62,672 nucleotides of DNA from an uncultured Devosia sp. (GCF_946479885.1 NZ_CAMLHM010000018.1:1-62672); one strand, 5' to 3'. Positions 1-9,719 are shown, counted from the stretch's first letter. The notes: generated by a model from the letters alone, not told the origin. Made by a program: numbers and translations.

Positions 1-1
1 C

Positions 2-3000
2 ACCAACGGCGATCCCGCCAACCTGGACTTCGTCGGCAGCGTCGGGGCGGATACCATGATCGGCGGTGCCGGCAACGACACCTACGGCGTGGACGATCTG
101 CTCGATGTCGTGGTCGAAGACCTCGGTGCCGGCACCGACACGGTGCAGACCTTCATGAATGCACTGTCGATCGAGCTCATGGCCAATGTCGACAACCTGA
201 CCTATCTGGGCGGCGATGCCGGCCAGTTTGTCGGTACCGGCAACAACCTGCGCAACATCATCACCGGCGGTGACCTGGCCGATACGCTGAGCGGCCTGGG
301 CGGCAATGACGATCTCGACGGCGGCCTGGGTGGAGACACCATGACGGGCGGCGACGGCAACGACGTCTATGACGTCGATGACGTCGGCGACGTGGTCATC
401 GAAACCAATGCGGTCCTGGCAACGGGCGGTACGGACCGGGTGGAATCGGATGTCGATTTCACGCTCGGCGCCAATGTCGAAAACCTCGACCTCAATGCCA
501 ACGCGGTCCGGGGCACGGGCAATGCGCTCGACAACGTCATCAACGGCAACAACGAGAACAACCAGTTGTTCGGCCTGGGCGGCGTCGACACCCTCAACGG
601 CAATGACGGAAACGATCTGCTCGACGGTGGCGACGGCAACGACACCCTGAACGGTGGCGATGATAACGACACCATCATCGGCGGCGCGGGCAATGACACG
701 ATCGATGTCGGCGGCGGTGTGAACACCATCGTCTACAATGCTCCCGCGTTCGGGGACGATGTGATCAACAGCTTCGATGCCGCAGGCGGCACCCCGGCCA
801 CCCAGGACCGCATCGACCTCAGCGGACTGGGGGTCACGACGGGGAACTTTGCCGACCGGGTGTTTGAATCCACGATCGGCGGCGCGGGCAACACCCTGCT
901 GACGATCCGCGAAAATGGCGCAGCCTCGGCGATCCAGGGCACGATCCGCGTGAACAACGTGACCAATGCCAATATGGATATCTCGGATTTCACCCTGGCC
1001 GGCGCAGCGCCGACCAGCACGATCAACGGGACAGCCGCGGGCGAGACCCTGAACGGTGTGGGCACCACGTCCGAGACGATCAATGCCCTGGGCGGCAACG
1101 ACACCGTCAATGCCAATGGCGGCAATGACGTCGTCAATGGCGGCGAGGGCGCCGACGTTCTCAATGGCGGCGACGGCAGCGATACCCTGAGCGGTGGGAC
1201 GGGCGCCAGTGCCGGCACCTATTCCGACAACTTCGACGGCGCGGCTTCCTACACCGACAATAACGGCACACTGTCCTTCGCGGGCGGCTGGGTCGAGGGC
1301 GGCGGAGAGACGACGGGGGCGACCGACGGCGATATTCAGATCAACGCAGCCAACGGCAGCCGTCTGCACTTCAACGAGAATATCGACGGCGGCGAGACCA
1401 TCGAGCGCAGCTTCGACCTGACCGGGGCAACGTCAGCTTCCGTCCAGTTCGCCTTCGTCGGCGACAGCAGTCTCACCGGTGGCGAGAATGTGACCGTTGA
1501 GGCCTGGAACCACACCACCAACGCCTGGCAGGCGCTGGCGGGCGGCGCCCTCAGCACGACGAGCGGTAACTTCAATGTCGCGCTGTCGGCCGATCAGATC
1601 GGTGCGCAATCCGCCATACGCTTCACGGCGGTCGGCAACTGGGATGGTGGCGACAACTTCTTCGTCGAGAACTTTGTCATCAATGCCAGCGGCAATCTTG
1701 GCGTCGACACCGTCAATGGCGGCACCGGGGACGACACCATCGTCTGGAACGCCAATGTCGGTGCCACGGACGGCAAGGACATTGTCGATGGCGGCACCGA
1801 AGGCGCCGTTGGCGACACGTTCGTGGTCAATGGCAATGCCAGCGGCGAAACGTTCCGGATCTACACGAAGGCGGCAGCGGCAGCGGTTGGCATAGCGTCC
1901 GCGGCATCGGCCGAGATCGTGGTCACCCGGGCCGAGGGCGCGGGACCGCAGGTGGTCATTGCCGAACTGTCCGAGATCGAGGAAATCCGGCTCAACGGCG
2001 TTGATCCGTCCGGCTCGTCGGGCACGGCCGGCAGCGACAACTTCGAAATCATCGGCGATTTCTCGCAAACCAGCCTGCGCCTCAACACGATCACCATCGA
2101 GGGCACGAGCGGCGATGACGTCATCGATATCTCGGCGCTGAACTCGGCACATCGCATCGTCTTCCGCTCCAATGGCGGCCACGACACGATCGTGGGCACC
2201 ATGCGGCCGCAGGATGTGATCGAGCTGCCCAACGGCATGACCATGGACGACTTTGTCCAGACGACCGACGAAAATGGCGTCACCACCCTCACCGATGGCG
2301 AGCACACCATCACCTACATCGCCGACAACGGGCCTCCCGTGGACGATGAGGACGATGAGGACGAGGACGATCACGAGGATGATGACGAAGACGAAGACGA
2401 GGATGACGACGACGATGTCGATGTCGGCGACGATGACGACAGCTGCGACAATGATGACGATGACGATGACCACGCTCCGGCGCCGGCCTCAGTCCCCGTC
2501 CTCGGTACTCCCAATGACGACATCCTGATGGGATCGTCTGGTGGCGACCTGGTGTTCGGCTTTGCCGGGACCGACTTCATTATCACCGGAGCCGGAGCCG
2601 ACATTATCCGGGCAGGCGCCGGCAATGATTTCGTTGACGGCGAAGCCGGCCGGGACATCATCTTCGGCGAAGACGGCGACGATGACATGTTCGGTGGCGA
2701 CGACGACGACATGATGTATGGCGGTGCCGACGATGACCGGATGTTCGGCCAGAATGGCAACGATCTGCTCGATGGCGGCGACGGGGATGACTCGATCTTC
2801 GGTGGCAACGGCAACGACCTGATGGTCGGCTCGCTCAACGACGGCAACGACACCTACTATGGTGGCGATATCTCGGCGGATGCGGGCAAGGATACCCTCG
2901 ACCTGGGCTTCCTGACCGCCGGCGCCACGGTCGATCTGGGCACCGGCGTGGGTGGCCGCGGCAGCGCGGTCAGCAGCCAGAGCGGCACCGATACGCTCTG

Positions 3001-3391
3001 GGGCGTGGAGAATGTCGTTACCGGTTCGGGCAATGACACGATCACGATGAGCAACAGCGTGAACGTGGTGGACGGCGGGCAGGGCGAGGACGTGTTCGTC
3101 TTCGGTTCGGCAGCTGCCGCACATGGCGACACTATCCGCGGCTTCCAGGAGGGCGACAAGATCGACCTCTCGGGGATCGACGCCAATGCCGGGACCGTGG
3201 GGAATGACGCATTTACCCTCGAGAACGGTCAATCCACCACCGCGCCGGGCCAGATCGTGGTCACGCACGAAACGCGGGCTGATGGCGAATACACCGTCAT
3301 CTCCGGCGATATTGCAGGGACCAACGCTCCGGAGTTCCGGATCAGCATCGCAGGCAACCACGTCCTGACAGGCAACGATTTCAATCTGTAG
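2..3391 (+). CDS. RTX-type calcium-binding protein, 5' end outside window (secreted by type I system)
   Basis: The reading frame is open from the first bases, so the true start lies upstream and about 1,130 residues are visible. The protein carries blocks of glycine/aspartate nonapeptides (GGxGNDxxx) near residues 15-45, 85-125, 180-245, 350-410 and 835-960. These are the parallel beta-roll repeats that bind calcium outside the cell. A very acidic stretch, almost only D and E, lies near residues 780-825. The C-terminus has a serralysin-like module (FVFG, then GDKIDLSGIDAN) and ends in DFNL, an acidic residue followed by hydrophobic ones, as in type I secretion signals of that family. The ABC exporter gene follows 69 bases later, so this is probably its main cargo. 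No catalytic domain is recognised in the visible part; the function may be adhesive or structural. Confidence 0.9.
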   Translation, partial: TNGDPANLDFVGSVGADTMIGGAGNDTYGVDDLLDVVVEDLGAGTDTVQTFMNALSIELMANVDNLTYLGGDAGQFVGTGNNLRNIITGGDLADTLSGLGGNDDLDGGLGGDTMTGGDGNDVYDVDDVGDVVIETNAVLATGGTDRVESDVDFTLGANVENLDLNANAVRGTGNALDNVINGNNENNQLFGLGGVDTLNGNDGNDLLDGGDGNDTLNGGDDNDTIIGGAGNDTIDVGGGVNTIVYNAPAFGDDVINSFDAAGGTPATQDRIDLSGLGVTTGNFADRVFESTIGGAGNTLLTIRENGAASAIQGTIRVNNVTNANMDISDFTLAGAAPTSTINGTAAGETLNGVGTTSETINALGGNDTVNANGGNDVVNGGEGADVLNGGDGSDTLSGGTGASAGTYSDNFDGAASYTDNNGTLSFAGGWVEGGGETTGATDGDIQINAANGSRLHFNENIDGGETIERSFDLTGATSASVQFAFVGDSSLTGGENVTVEAWNHTTNAWQALAGGALSTTSGNFNVALSADQIGAQSAIRFTAVGNWDGGDNFFVENFVINASGNLGVDTVNGGTGDDTIVWNANVGATDGKDIVDGGTEGAVGDTFVVNGNASGETFRIYTKAAAAAVGIASAASAEIVVTRAEGAGPQVVIAELSEIEEIRLNGVDPSGSSGTAGSDNFEIIGDFSQTSLRLNTITIEGTSGDDVIDISALNSAHRIVFRSNGGHDTIVGTMRPQDVIELPNGMTMDDFVQTTDENGVTTLTDGEHTITYIADNGPPVDDEDDEDEDDHEDDDEDEDEDDDDDVDVGDDDDSCDNDDDDDDHAPAPASVPVLGTPNDDILMGSSGGDLVFGFAGTDFIITGAGADIIRAGAGNDFVDGEAGRDIIFGEDGDDDMFGGDDDDMMYGGADDDRMFGQNGNDLLDGGDGDDSIFGGNGNDLMVGSLNDGNDTYYGGDISADAGKDTLDLGFLTAGATVDLGTGVGGRGSAVSSQSGTDTLWGVENVVTGSGNDTITMSNSVNVVDGGQGEDVFVFGSAAAAHGDTIRGFQEGDKIDLSGIDANAGTVGNDAFTLENGQSTTAPGQIVVTHETRADGEYTVISGDIAGTNAPEFRISIAGNHVLTGNDFNL

Positions 3392-3401
3392 CCTCCAACT
3401 T

Positions 3402-3431
3402 ACCCGGCCGGTGTCCCATCGGCCGGGTCTT
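3402..3431 (+). terminator. Rho-independent-like terminator after the RTX gene
   Basis: A perfect 9-bp stem (ACCCGGCCG and CGGCCGGGT) with a 9-base loop is followed by a short T run. It lies 10 bases after the RTX stop codon and before the exporter gene. It could limit exporter transcription relative to the cargo. Confidence 0.7.
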
Positions 3432-3460
3432 TGCTGCACCACTCAATCGGGGCGAGGATC

Positions 3461-5212
3461 ATGGCATCGACAACAAAGGCAATGGCCGAACATCGCGGCG
3501 ACGAGATGCTGCGCAAGCAATTCAAGGGTATTGCGGTCTTCCTGTTCTGGATCTCCGGCATCATCAACGTCCTGGCGCTGACCGGCTCGTTCTACATGCT
3601 GCAGATCTATGATCGGGCGTTGACGAGCGGGAGCGTCCCCACGCTGGCGGCGCTCTCGGTCCTGGTTATCGGGCTCTACCTGTTCCAGGGCGTGTTCGAC
3701 ATCATCCGCAGCCAGCTGCTGGTGCGGATCGGGGCCCGCTTCGACCGCCTGCTGGCGCCGATCGCCCATCGGGTCAGTGTCGACATGCCGCGCTTTGGGT
3801 TTTCGACGGGCGAGGCGCTGGAACGCGGGCGCGATGTCGATACCATTCGCTCGTTCATGGGCAGCCAGGGGCCGGTGGCCCTGTTCGACTTGCCCTGGGT
3901 GCCGCTCTACATCCTCTTCGTCTACTTCCTTCACCCGGTGTTGGGCGCCCTTACCCTCGGCGGCGCGGTCGTGCTGACGCTGCTGACGGTGTGGACGGAG
4001 CTCAAGTCGCGCAAGCTGGCCTCGGCGGCGCAGCAGGCGCACCTGGCGCGCAACGCCATCGCCGACTCCAATGCCCGCAACGCCGATATCCTCAAGGCCA
4101 TGGGCTTTGCCGGGCGCGCCGTCGCGCGTTTCAACGATGCCAATCAGGATCACCTGACCCTGCAGACGCGCGCCAGCGACGTGGTGGGGACGTTTGGCGC
4201 GTTCTCACGCGTGCTGCGCATGGTGCTTCAGTCGGCCCTGCTGGGCATGGGCGCCTACCTGACCATTCAGGGCCAGATGTCGTCTGGTGCCATCATTGCC
4301 GTTTCCGTTGCCTCGTCGCGCGCCCTGGCGCCGATCGACATGGCTATCGGCAACTGGAAGGGCGTCGTCGCCGCGCGCCAGGCCTTCCAGCGTCTGCGCG
4401 ACACCATGGTTGCCCTTTCGGGCATGGCCAAACCGCTCGACCTGCCGGCGCCGACCCACACACTCAAGCTCGACAAGATCACCGTGGCGGCGCCCTCGAC
4501 GGGCCGTGTGCTGCTCACCGAAGTCGCCTTTGAACTCAAGGCCGGCCAGGCCGTCGGCGTGATCGGGCCGAGCGGCGGTGGCAAGACCACGCTGGTGCGG
4601 GCGCTGACGGGCATCTGGCCCACCTTGCGCGGCTCCGTACGGCTCGACGATGCGGACCTGACGCAGTGGGACGAAGACAAGATCGGACAGTATGTCGGCT
4701 ACCTGCCGCAGGACGTCGCGCTGCTCGATGGGACCATCGTGGAGAATATCACCCGCCTGGCCCCGCAACGCGACGCAAGGGCCATCGTGGCTGCGACCAA
4801 GGCAGCTGGCGTGCATGAAATGATCGTGCGCCTGCCCGATGGCTACGATACGCAGCTCGGCCCGATGGGGACCGCCCTGTCCGCCGGACAGCGGCAGCGC
4901 ATCGGTCTGGCCCGTGCGCTCTATGGCGACCCGTTCCTGGTCATCATGGATGAGCCCAATGCCTTTCTCGATGCGGAGGGCGAGCAAGCGCTCAATTCGG
5001 CAATCCGCCAGGTCCGGGCTCGCGGTGGCATCGCCGTGATCGTCGCGCATCGGCCTTCGATCCTGGCCGAGGTGGACATGGTCGCCGTCATCCAGAACGG
5101 CCGCATGACCGCCTTTGGTCCCAAGGACGAAATCGTGGCTGGACAGCGCCAGGCCAATGCCAACGCCCCCAAGGTCGTTGAGCCACGCGCCGAAACCGGA
5201 GAGCTGGCATGA
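3461..5212 (+). CDS. Type I secretion system permease/ATPase (PrtD/HlyB-like ABC exporter)
   Basis: This inner-membrane ABC exporter of about 583 residues drives one-step export of RTX proteins through a HlyD adaptor and an outer-membrane TolC-like channel. The N-terminal half has hydrophobic segments near residues 15-40, 50-75, 125-165 and 245-285. The C-terminal half holds the ATPase, with Walker A GPSGGGKTT, signature LSAGQRQR and Walker B LVIMDEP. The length fits the PrtD/AprD group, which lacks the C39-like peptidase domain. The ATG at 3461 is preferred over an upstream in-frame TTG (3431) because GGCGAGG precedes it. The stop overlaps the next gene by four bases, so the two are translationally coupled. 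No TolC gene is in view. Confidence 0.95.
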   Translation: MASTTKAMAEHRGDEMLRKQFKGIAVFLFWISGIINVLALTGSFYMLQIYDRALTSGSVPTLAALSVLVIGLYLFQGVFDIIRSQLLVRIGARFDRLLAPIAHRVSVDMPRFGFSTGEALERGRDVDTIRSFMGSQGPVALFDLPWVPLYILFVYFLHPVLGALTLGGAVVLTLLTVWTELKSRKLASAAQQAHLARNAIADSNARNADILKAMGFAGRAVARFNDANQDHLTLQTRASDVVGTFGAFSRVLRMVLQSALLGMGAYLTIQGQMSSGAIIAVSVASSRALAPIDMAIGNWKGVVAARQAFQRLRDTMVALSGMAKPLDLPAPTHTLKLDKITVAAPSTGRVLLTEVAFELKAGQAVGVIGPSGGGKTTLVRALTGIWPTLRGSVRLDDADLTQWDEDKIGQYVGYLPQDVALLDGTIVENITRLAPQRDARAIVAATKAAGVHEMIVRLPDGYDTQLGPMGTALSAGQRQRIGLARALYGDPFLVIMDEPNAFLDAEGEQALNSAIRQVRARGGIAVIVAHRPSILAEVDMVAVIQNGRMTAFGPKDEIVAGQRQANANAPKVVEPRAETGELA

Positions 5213-7539
5213 TCATCGAGGCAAAGGCCAACCGTCAGCCGTCCGAACCCCAGGATCCGCGCAAGCGTCTGGATTTCAACACGCCGGAGAAGGCGTCGCG
5301 CCTGCCCGTCTATTTCGCGCTGCTCATCACCGGAATCGCGGCCTATCTCAAGAGCGCGTTTCCCGCCCAGTCGCAAAGCGATGCGCAGCATGAGGGCGAT
5401 GGACTGCCCGCTGCCAACAGCAACCCGCCCAGAAGCGGGCGCATGGAATCCGGCCCGGGAATAGACGACACGATGACCGGCAGCATTGGCGAGGAGCCCG
5501 ACAATACGATCGGCCATTCCCGGCACGACTGGCATCCGGGACTTTCCATGCCCCAGGGTGAACAGCTCACCTATTCGGCGACCTCATTCGAGTATCTTGG
5601 CCCCAATGTCGCGGCCTTCTTCCCCGCGGCTTTCGACTACCGGCCGCAAAACGACAATGTCGCTGTCGGTACGCCCGGCGGCGACGATCCGACTGGATCT
5701 GGAGATACGCCGTCGGAGGACGATTTCGTGCCGATGTATCCGCCGCTTGGCGACGACGGGCGAACCATCGACAACGACGATAATGATGACGAGGATGATG
5801 GGGAAGACGACGAAGACGAGGACAACGAAGAGGACGAGGACGATGATGATCCCGATGAAACCGTGTCGGGAAATCGCGCCCCTGTCGTCATGGGGCCCGT
5901 GCGTCTGAACGACGTCTTCGCTGGCCAGGTGATGCTGATCGGGCTGTCGCATCTGTTGTTTGGTGCAAGCGACCCCGATGGTGATGTGCTGACCATCAAC
6001 GACATCACGGTCACGGGCGGCACGCTGGTGCAGCTTGGCTCGGGCTGGTCGTTTATCACCTTGCCCGGGATGATGGGGGTTATCACCTTCACCTACGACA
6101 TCAGCGATGGTCTGCTCGAGATCGTGCAGACCGCCACGCTCGAGGTGGTGCGCAACACCATCGCGTTGACGCCTGGCGACGACGTCTTTGTCGGCACGCC
6201 TTATGACGACGACATCGATGCGCTGGCAGGCGACGACATCATCGATGCCCGGGCCGGCAACGACGTGGTCGTGGGCGGCCTGGGCCATGACCACATCAAT
6301 GGCGGCGACGGGGACGACCAGTTGTTTGGCGGCCTTGGCGACGACGTGATCTTCGGCGGCAGCGGCAATGACGTGATCGGCGGTGGCGAAGGCAGCGATC
6401 GGTTGTTCGGTGAGGATGGCGACGACGTCATCGACGGCGACGAGGGTGACGATCTTCTGCTTGGTGGCGCTGGCGACGACATTCTGGATGGTGGCGCCGA
6501 CAACGACCAGATCGAAGGCGGGGAGGGGAACGACGTCCTCATTGGCGGCGCTGGCGACGACGTTGCAAGCGGCGGCGAAGGCAACGATGTCGTGCAGGGC
6601 GATGCCGGCAGCGACCACCTGGATGGCGGCACCGGCGATGACGCGATCGATGGCGGCGAGGGCTGTGATGTCATTCTGGGCGGTGACGGCGACGATACGC
6701 TGATCGCAGCGGCCGGAAATGACCTGGTTCAGGGCGGCGCTGGCAACGATCACCTGCAGGGTGACGAAGGCGAAGACACGCTGCTCGGCGAGGCCGGAGA
6801 CGACCTGCTCGACGGCGGCGAGGGCGACGATACCATCGATGGCGGTGCCGACGACGACTGGCTGCTGGGCGGCAGCGGCGACGACGCGCTTTACGGCGGC
6901 GGCGGGAACGACCTGATCGCGGCCGGCAGCGGCGACGACGAGATCGATGCCGGCGCCGGCGACGATACGATCATGGGCGATGCAGGCTATGACCTCATCG
7001 ACGGCGGTGAGGGGCACGACACTCTCGATTATTCCGAATTCACCGCTGACATCCATCTCGACTTCGAACTGGGTATCGCCTGGAGCGATAATATCGACCA
7101 GGACCTGTTCCAGAATGTCGAGGAGGTCGTCGGCGGCAGTGGTGACGACACCTTCGTGTTCGGTTCCACGACGGCGATTATCGCCGGCGGCAGCGGCGAC
7201 GACCTCTTCATCTTCACGGTCAGCGAAGACACGGCGGCGCTTAGCCGGCAGCTGGTGTTCGAAATCCTGGATTTCGTCGTCGGCGACCGTATTCACGTGG
7301 CCGAATACGAGCTTTCCCATCGTGCGGAGCGGCTCGAGGCCGAGCGGTTCGGCGAAATCTACGATGAGCTCGAAGAGGGCTTCGAGGCGGGCCTGCCGAT
7401 CCGGGTCAGCCACGCCTTCTACGACGACATGGACCACACGATCATCGAGGCCGATGTCGATCGGAACGACTTCTACGAAATTTCCATAACGCTGGACGGC
7501 GTCCGCTTGCCTTTTACGCCTGAACATCAAGTCGCCTGA
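5209..7539 (+). CDS. RTX repeat protein with N-terminal membrane anchor, encoded inside the secretion operon
   Basis: This 776-residue protein is encoded between exporter and adaptor genes and starts in the ATGA overlap with the exporter. Residues 1-31 are basic and residues 32-51 are hydrophobic (LPVYFALLITGIAAYL core), which suggests one membrane helix with the rest outside the cytoplasm. Residues 189-216 are a D/E-rich tract. Residues 230-315 look like a cadherin-like or tandem-95 type beta domain. Residues 324-607 are about 31 uninterrupted calcium-binding nonapeptides. The tail (residues 608-776) is not repetitive and lacks the DFNL-type secretion ending of the first RTX protein. It may be a membrane-held partner or retention factor of the secretion machine, or an unusual cargo. 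Family membership is certain; the role is inferred. Confidence 0.9.
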   Translation: MIIEAKANRQPSEPQDPRKRLDFNTPEKASRLPVYFALLITGIAAYLKSAFPAQSQSDAQHEGDGLPAANSNPPRSGRMESGPGIDDTMTGSIGEEPDNTIGHSRHDWHPGLSMPQGEQLTYSATSFEYLGPNVAAFFPAAFDYRPQNDNVAVGTPGGDDPTGSGDTPSEDDFVPMYPPLGDDGRTIDNDDNDDEDDGEDDEDEDNEEDEDDDDPDETVSGNRAPVVMGPVRLNDVFAGQVMLIGLSHLLFGASDPDGDVLTINDITVTGGTLVQLGSGWSFITLPGMMGVITFTYDISDGLLEIVQTATLEVVRNTIALTPGDDVFVGTPYDDDIDALAGDDIIDARAGNDVVVGGLGHDHINGGDGDDQLFGGLGDDVIFGGSGNDVIGGGEGSDRLFGEDGDDVIDGDEGDDLLLGGAGDDILDGGADNDQIEGGEGNDVLIGGAGDDVASGGEGNDVVQGDAGSDHLDGGTGDDAIDGGEGCDVILGGDGDDTLIAAAGNDLVQGGAGNDHLQGDEGEDTLLGEAGDDLLDGGEGDDTIDGGADDDWLLGGSGDDALYGGGGNDLIAAGSGDDEIDAGAGDDTIMGDAGYDLIDGGEGHDTLDYSEFTADIHLDFELGIAWSDNIDQDLFQNVEEVVGGSGDDTFVFGSTTAIIAGGSGDDLFIFTVSEDTAALSRQLVFEILDFVVGDRIHVAEYELSHRAERLEAERFGEIYDELEEGFEAGLPIRVSHAFYDDMDHTIIEADVDRNDFYEISITLDGVRLPFTPEHQVA

Positions 7540-7560
7540 TAGAGACCAGGAGAGAAGTAA

Positions 7561-8904
7561 ATGAGTTCCATGGACATGACGGCGCCCTATCCCGGCCCGG
7601 CCCTTCGTCGCAGCGCCGTCAAAATGTCGGATTTTTCCATGCGCGGCAGGGTCATCACCGGCAGCGTGGCCGCGATCCTGCTGCTGGCAGGCATTGGTGG
7701 ATGGGCTTCCACCGCCAAGCTATCGGGCGCCGTGATCTCCAACGGCACGGTGCTGGTGGCTGAAAACGTCAAGGTCGTCCAGCACCTGGATGGTGGCGTG
7801 GTCCGCGCGATCAATGTTCGCAAGGGCCAGGAGGTCACCGCTGGGGAGGTTTTGCTCCGTCTCGATGACGTGCAGATCCGCACGGAGCGGTCGATCCTGA
7901 TGGGCCAGTTGGCCGAGCTGCTGGCGCGGCAGGCCAGATTGACAGCCGAGCGCGATGCGGCAACCGAAATTGCCTTTCCCGACGATTTCCTCACCGCCTA
8001 TCCGGATGGCATGCTGATCCTCCAGGGCGAACAGCAGCTGTTTGACAGCACGTCGCGCAATCGGCGGTCGCAGCGGCAGCAACTCGAGCTGCAGGTGGCG
8101 CAGCTGGAAGAAGAGGTCGGCGGGCTGCAGTTCCAGGCGGCGGCGCTGGTCGACGAGGTGGCGCTGGCACAGGAGGAGCGCGCGCGCATGAGCGCCCTCT
8201 CGGAGAAGGGCCTTATTGAAGCGACACGCATCAACGTGGCGGACCGTGAGCTGGCGCGCATGCTCGGCTCGCAGGGCGAACTGACCGCCAGCATCGCGCG
8301 CTCCAATGCGCGGATCAGCGAGGTCAAGCTGCAGATCCTGGCGATTGACGAGATGGCCTATACCGAGGCGCAGCGTGAGTTGCGCGTGGTGGCAGCCAAT
8401 ATCGCCGAACTGAACGATCGGGTTGCCGAGGTCAACGATCGGCTCGATCGTACGCTTATCCGCTCGCCCGTGAGCGGGAGTGTCAACGAGCTGACGGTGA
8501 CCACCCTGGGCGGCGTCATCGGGCCGGCCGAGCGCCTGCTGACCATCGTACCCGAAGATGCCGACCTCAAGATCGAGTTCCGGGTCGCGGTCAACGACAT
8601 CGACCAGATCTCGCTGGACCAGGAGGTCAAGCTTCGCTTCAGCGCGTTCGATCAACGGACCACGCCGGAGATACCGGCCGTCGTTTCGCGGGTGTCGGCT
8701 GCGACCACGACCGACCCTCAGACTGGCCAGAGCTACTACGTCGCCGAAGCGGAGGTGACGGGGGACCTGTCCGTGCTGGGCGACCGGGGGCTGGTGCCCG
8801 GCATGCCGGTCGATGTGTTCGTGCAGACGCAAGAGCAAGTAGCAATTGCGTATTTCGTCAAACCATTCACAGACCAGATCGCTCGCGCGTTCCGGGAAGA
8901 GTAA
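7561..8904 (+). CDS. HlyD family type I secretion membrane-fusion (adaptor) protein
   Basis: This periplasmic adaptor of 447 residues links the ABC exporter to an outer-membrane channel. A short cytoplasmic N-terminus is followed by one membrane helix near residues 31-50, a biotinyl/lipoyl-like half (SNGTVLVAENVKVVQHLDGG), a long alpha-helical hairpin (about residues 100-300) and the second lipoyl half plus beta-barrel domain (RSPVSGSVNELTVTTLGGV). It starts 21 bases after the anchored RTX gene, and AGGAGA stands before the ATG. It closes the secretion operon of exporter, anchored RTX protein and adaptor. Confidence 0.95.
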   Translation: MSSMDMTAPYPGPALRRSAVKMSDFSMRGRVITGSVAAILLLAGIGGWASTAKLSGAVISNGTVLVAENVKVVQHLDGGVVRAINVRKGQEVTAGEVLLRLDDVQIRTERSILMGQLAELLARQARLTAERDAATEIAFPDDFLTAYPDGMLILQGEQQLFDSTSRNRRSQRQQLELQVAQLEEEVGGLQFQAAALVDEVALAQEERARMSALSEKGLIEATRINVADRELARMLGSQGELTASIARSNARISEVKLQILAIDEMAYTEAQRELRVVAANIAELNDRVAEVNDRLDRTLIRSPVSGSVNELTVTTLGGVIGPAERLLTIVPEDADLKIEFRVAVNDIDQISLDQEVKLRFSAFDQRTTPEIPAVVSRVSAATTTDPQTGQSYYVAEAEVTGDLSVLGDRGLVPGMPVDVFVQTQEQVAIAYFVKPFTDQIARAFREE

Positions 8905-9034
8905 GTAGCGCTGACGCTTTTATTAAGCAAAGCAACAAGATTTCAAGAAGTGAATTTACCAAACGTTAATAGCGTCGTAGGCTTTCAAAACAAGAAATAA
9001 CTGGGGACGCAGCTTAGGCTCTGCTGATTGTGCC

Positions 9035-9697
9035 ATGAGAGAAATACTGACAGTCGCAATTGCCGACGATCATCCCGTATTGCTCGCAGGAATGGTTTCT
9101 TTGTTCGCTGGCAGCGACAGACACCGGGTCGTTGGACAGGCGGTGTGTGCCGATTCCAGCCTCGAGCTGGTCAACACGCTCGCGCCTGATGTCATCATCA
9201 TGGATCTGAGCATGCCGGGGGATGTGTTCCGAACCATCGCCCAGATCGTGGCCACTGCGCCCAATACCAAGGTCGTGGTCTTCACGGCTTATTGCAGCAT
9301 TGAATCCGCACTCAAGGCACTGGATGCCGGTGCGACCGGCTTCGCGCTCAAGGGCAGTCCATCGTCCGAGCTGCTGGAGGCCATCGACACCGTCATGGCG
9401 GGCCAGATGTTCGTGACCCGGCAATATGCCAGCCAGGTCATGAACGGTCTGCGGGAACGCGCGCGCCGGCAAGCCCTGGACGAAGCCGTGAAGCTCAATG
9501 TGCGCGAAAAGCAGATTGTCGGTCAGTTGATGCTGGCCAGGACCAATCGCGAGATCGCAGCGCAGCTGCATATCAGCGAGAAGACGGTCAAGCACTACAT
9601 GACCGGGCTGATGCTCAAGCTCAAGGCCCGTAACCGGGTGGAAGTCGTCATCGCGTCGCGTGAGAGCGAAGACCGCGACAGCGCCATGCGCCGATAG
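9035..9697 (+). CDS. NarL/LuxR-type response regulator
   Basis: This 220-residue protein has an N-terminal receiver domain with acidic pair D11/D12, phospho-acceptor D57 (IIMDLSMPG), a T/S-type residue in VFTAY and conserved K106 (ALKGSPS). A LuxR-type helix-turn-helix follows at about residues 150-207 (NREIAAQLHISEKTVKHYM). It is a DNA-binding transcription regulator normally controlled by a histidine kinase, but no kinase gene is adjacent. It lies 130 bases downstream of the secretion operon on the same strand and has its own AT-richer upstream region, so it could regulate that locus. This link is positional only. Confidence 0.93.
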   Translation: MREILTVAIADDHPVLLAGMVSLFAGSDRHRVVGQAVCADSSLELVNTLAPDVIIMDLSMPGDVFRTIAQIVATAPNTKVVVFTAYCSIESALKALDAGATGFALKGSPSSELLEAIDTVMAGQMFVTRQYASQVMNGLRERARRQALDEAVKLNVREKQIVGQLMLARTNREIAAQLHISEKTVKHYMTGLMLKLKARNRVEVVIASRESEDRDSAMRR

Positions 9698-9719
9698 GGC
9701 AGGTGGGAGCCGCTTGGGA

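Noticed and set aside
3431..3460. TTG start for the ABC exporter at 3431
   Set aside because: It lies in the terminator's T run and has no ribosome site. The ATG at 3461 has GGCGAGG upstream.
6178..7030. Regular 27-base tandem units that could suggest a CRISPR or minisatellite
   Set aside because: The units are codons for RTX nonapeptides inside an open gene. They vary in sequence and have no unique spacers.
5584..7530. A 648-codon open frame on the minus strand opposite the anchored RTX gene
   Set aside because: It is the shadow of GC-rich, highly repetitive GGxGxDxxx codons. The predicted protein is a low-complexity run of V, A, D and I without a ribosome binding site.
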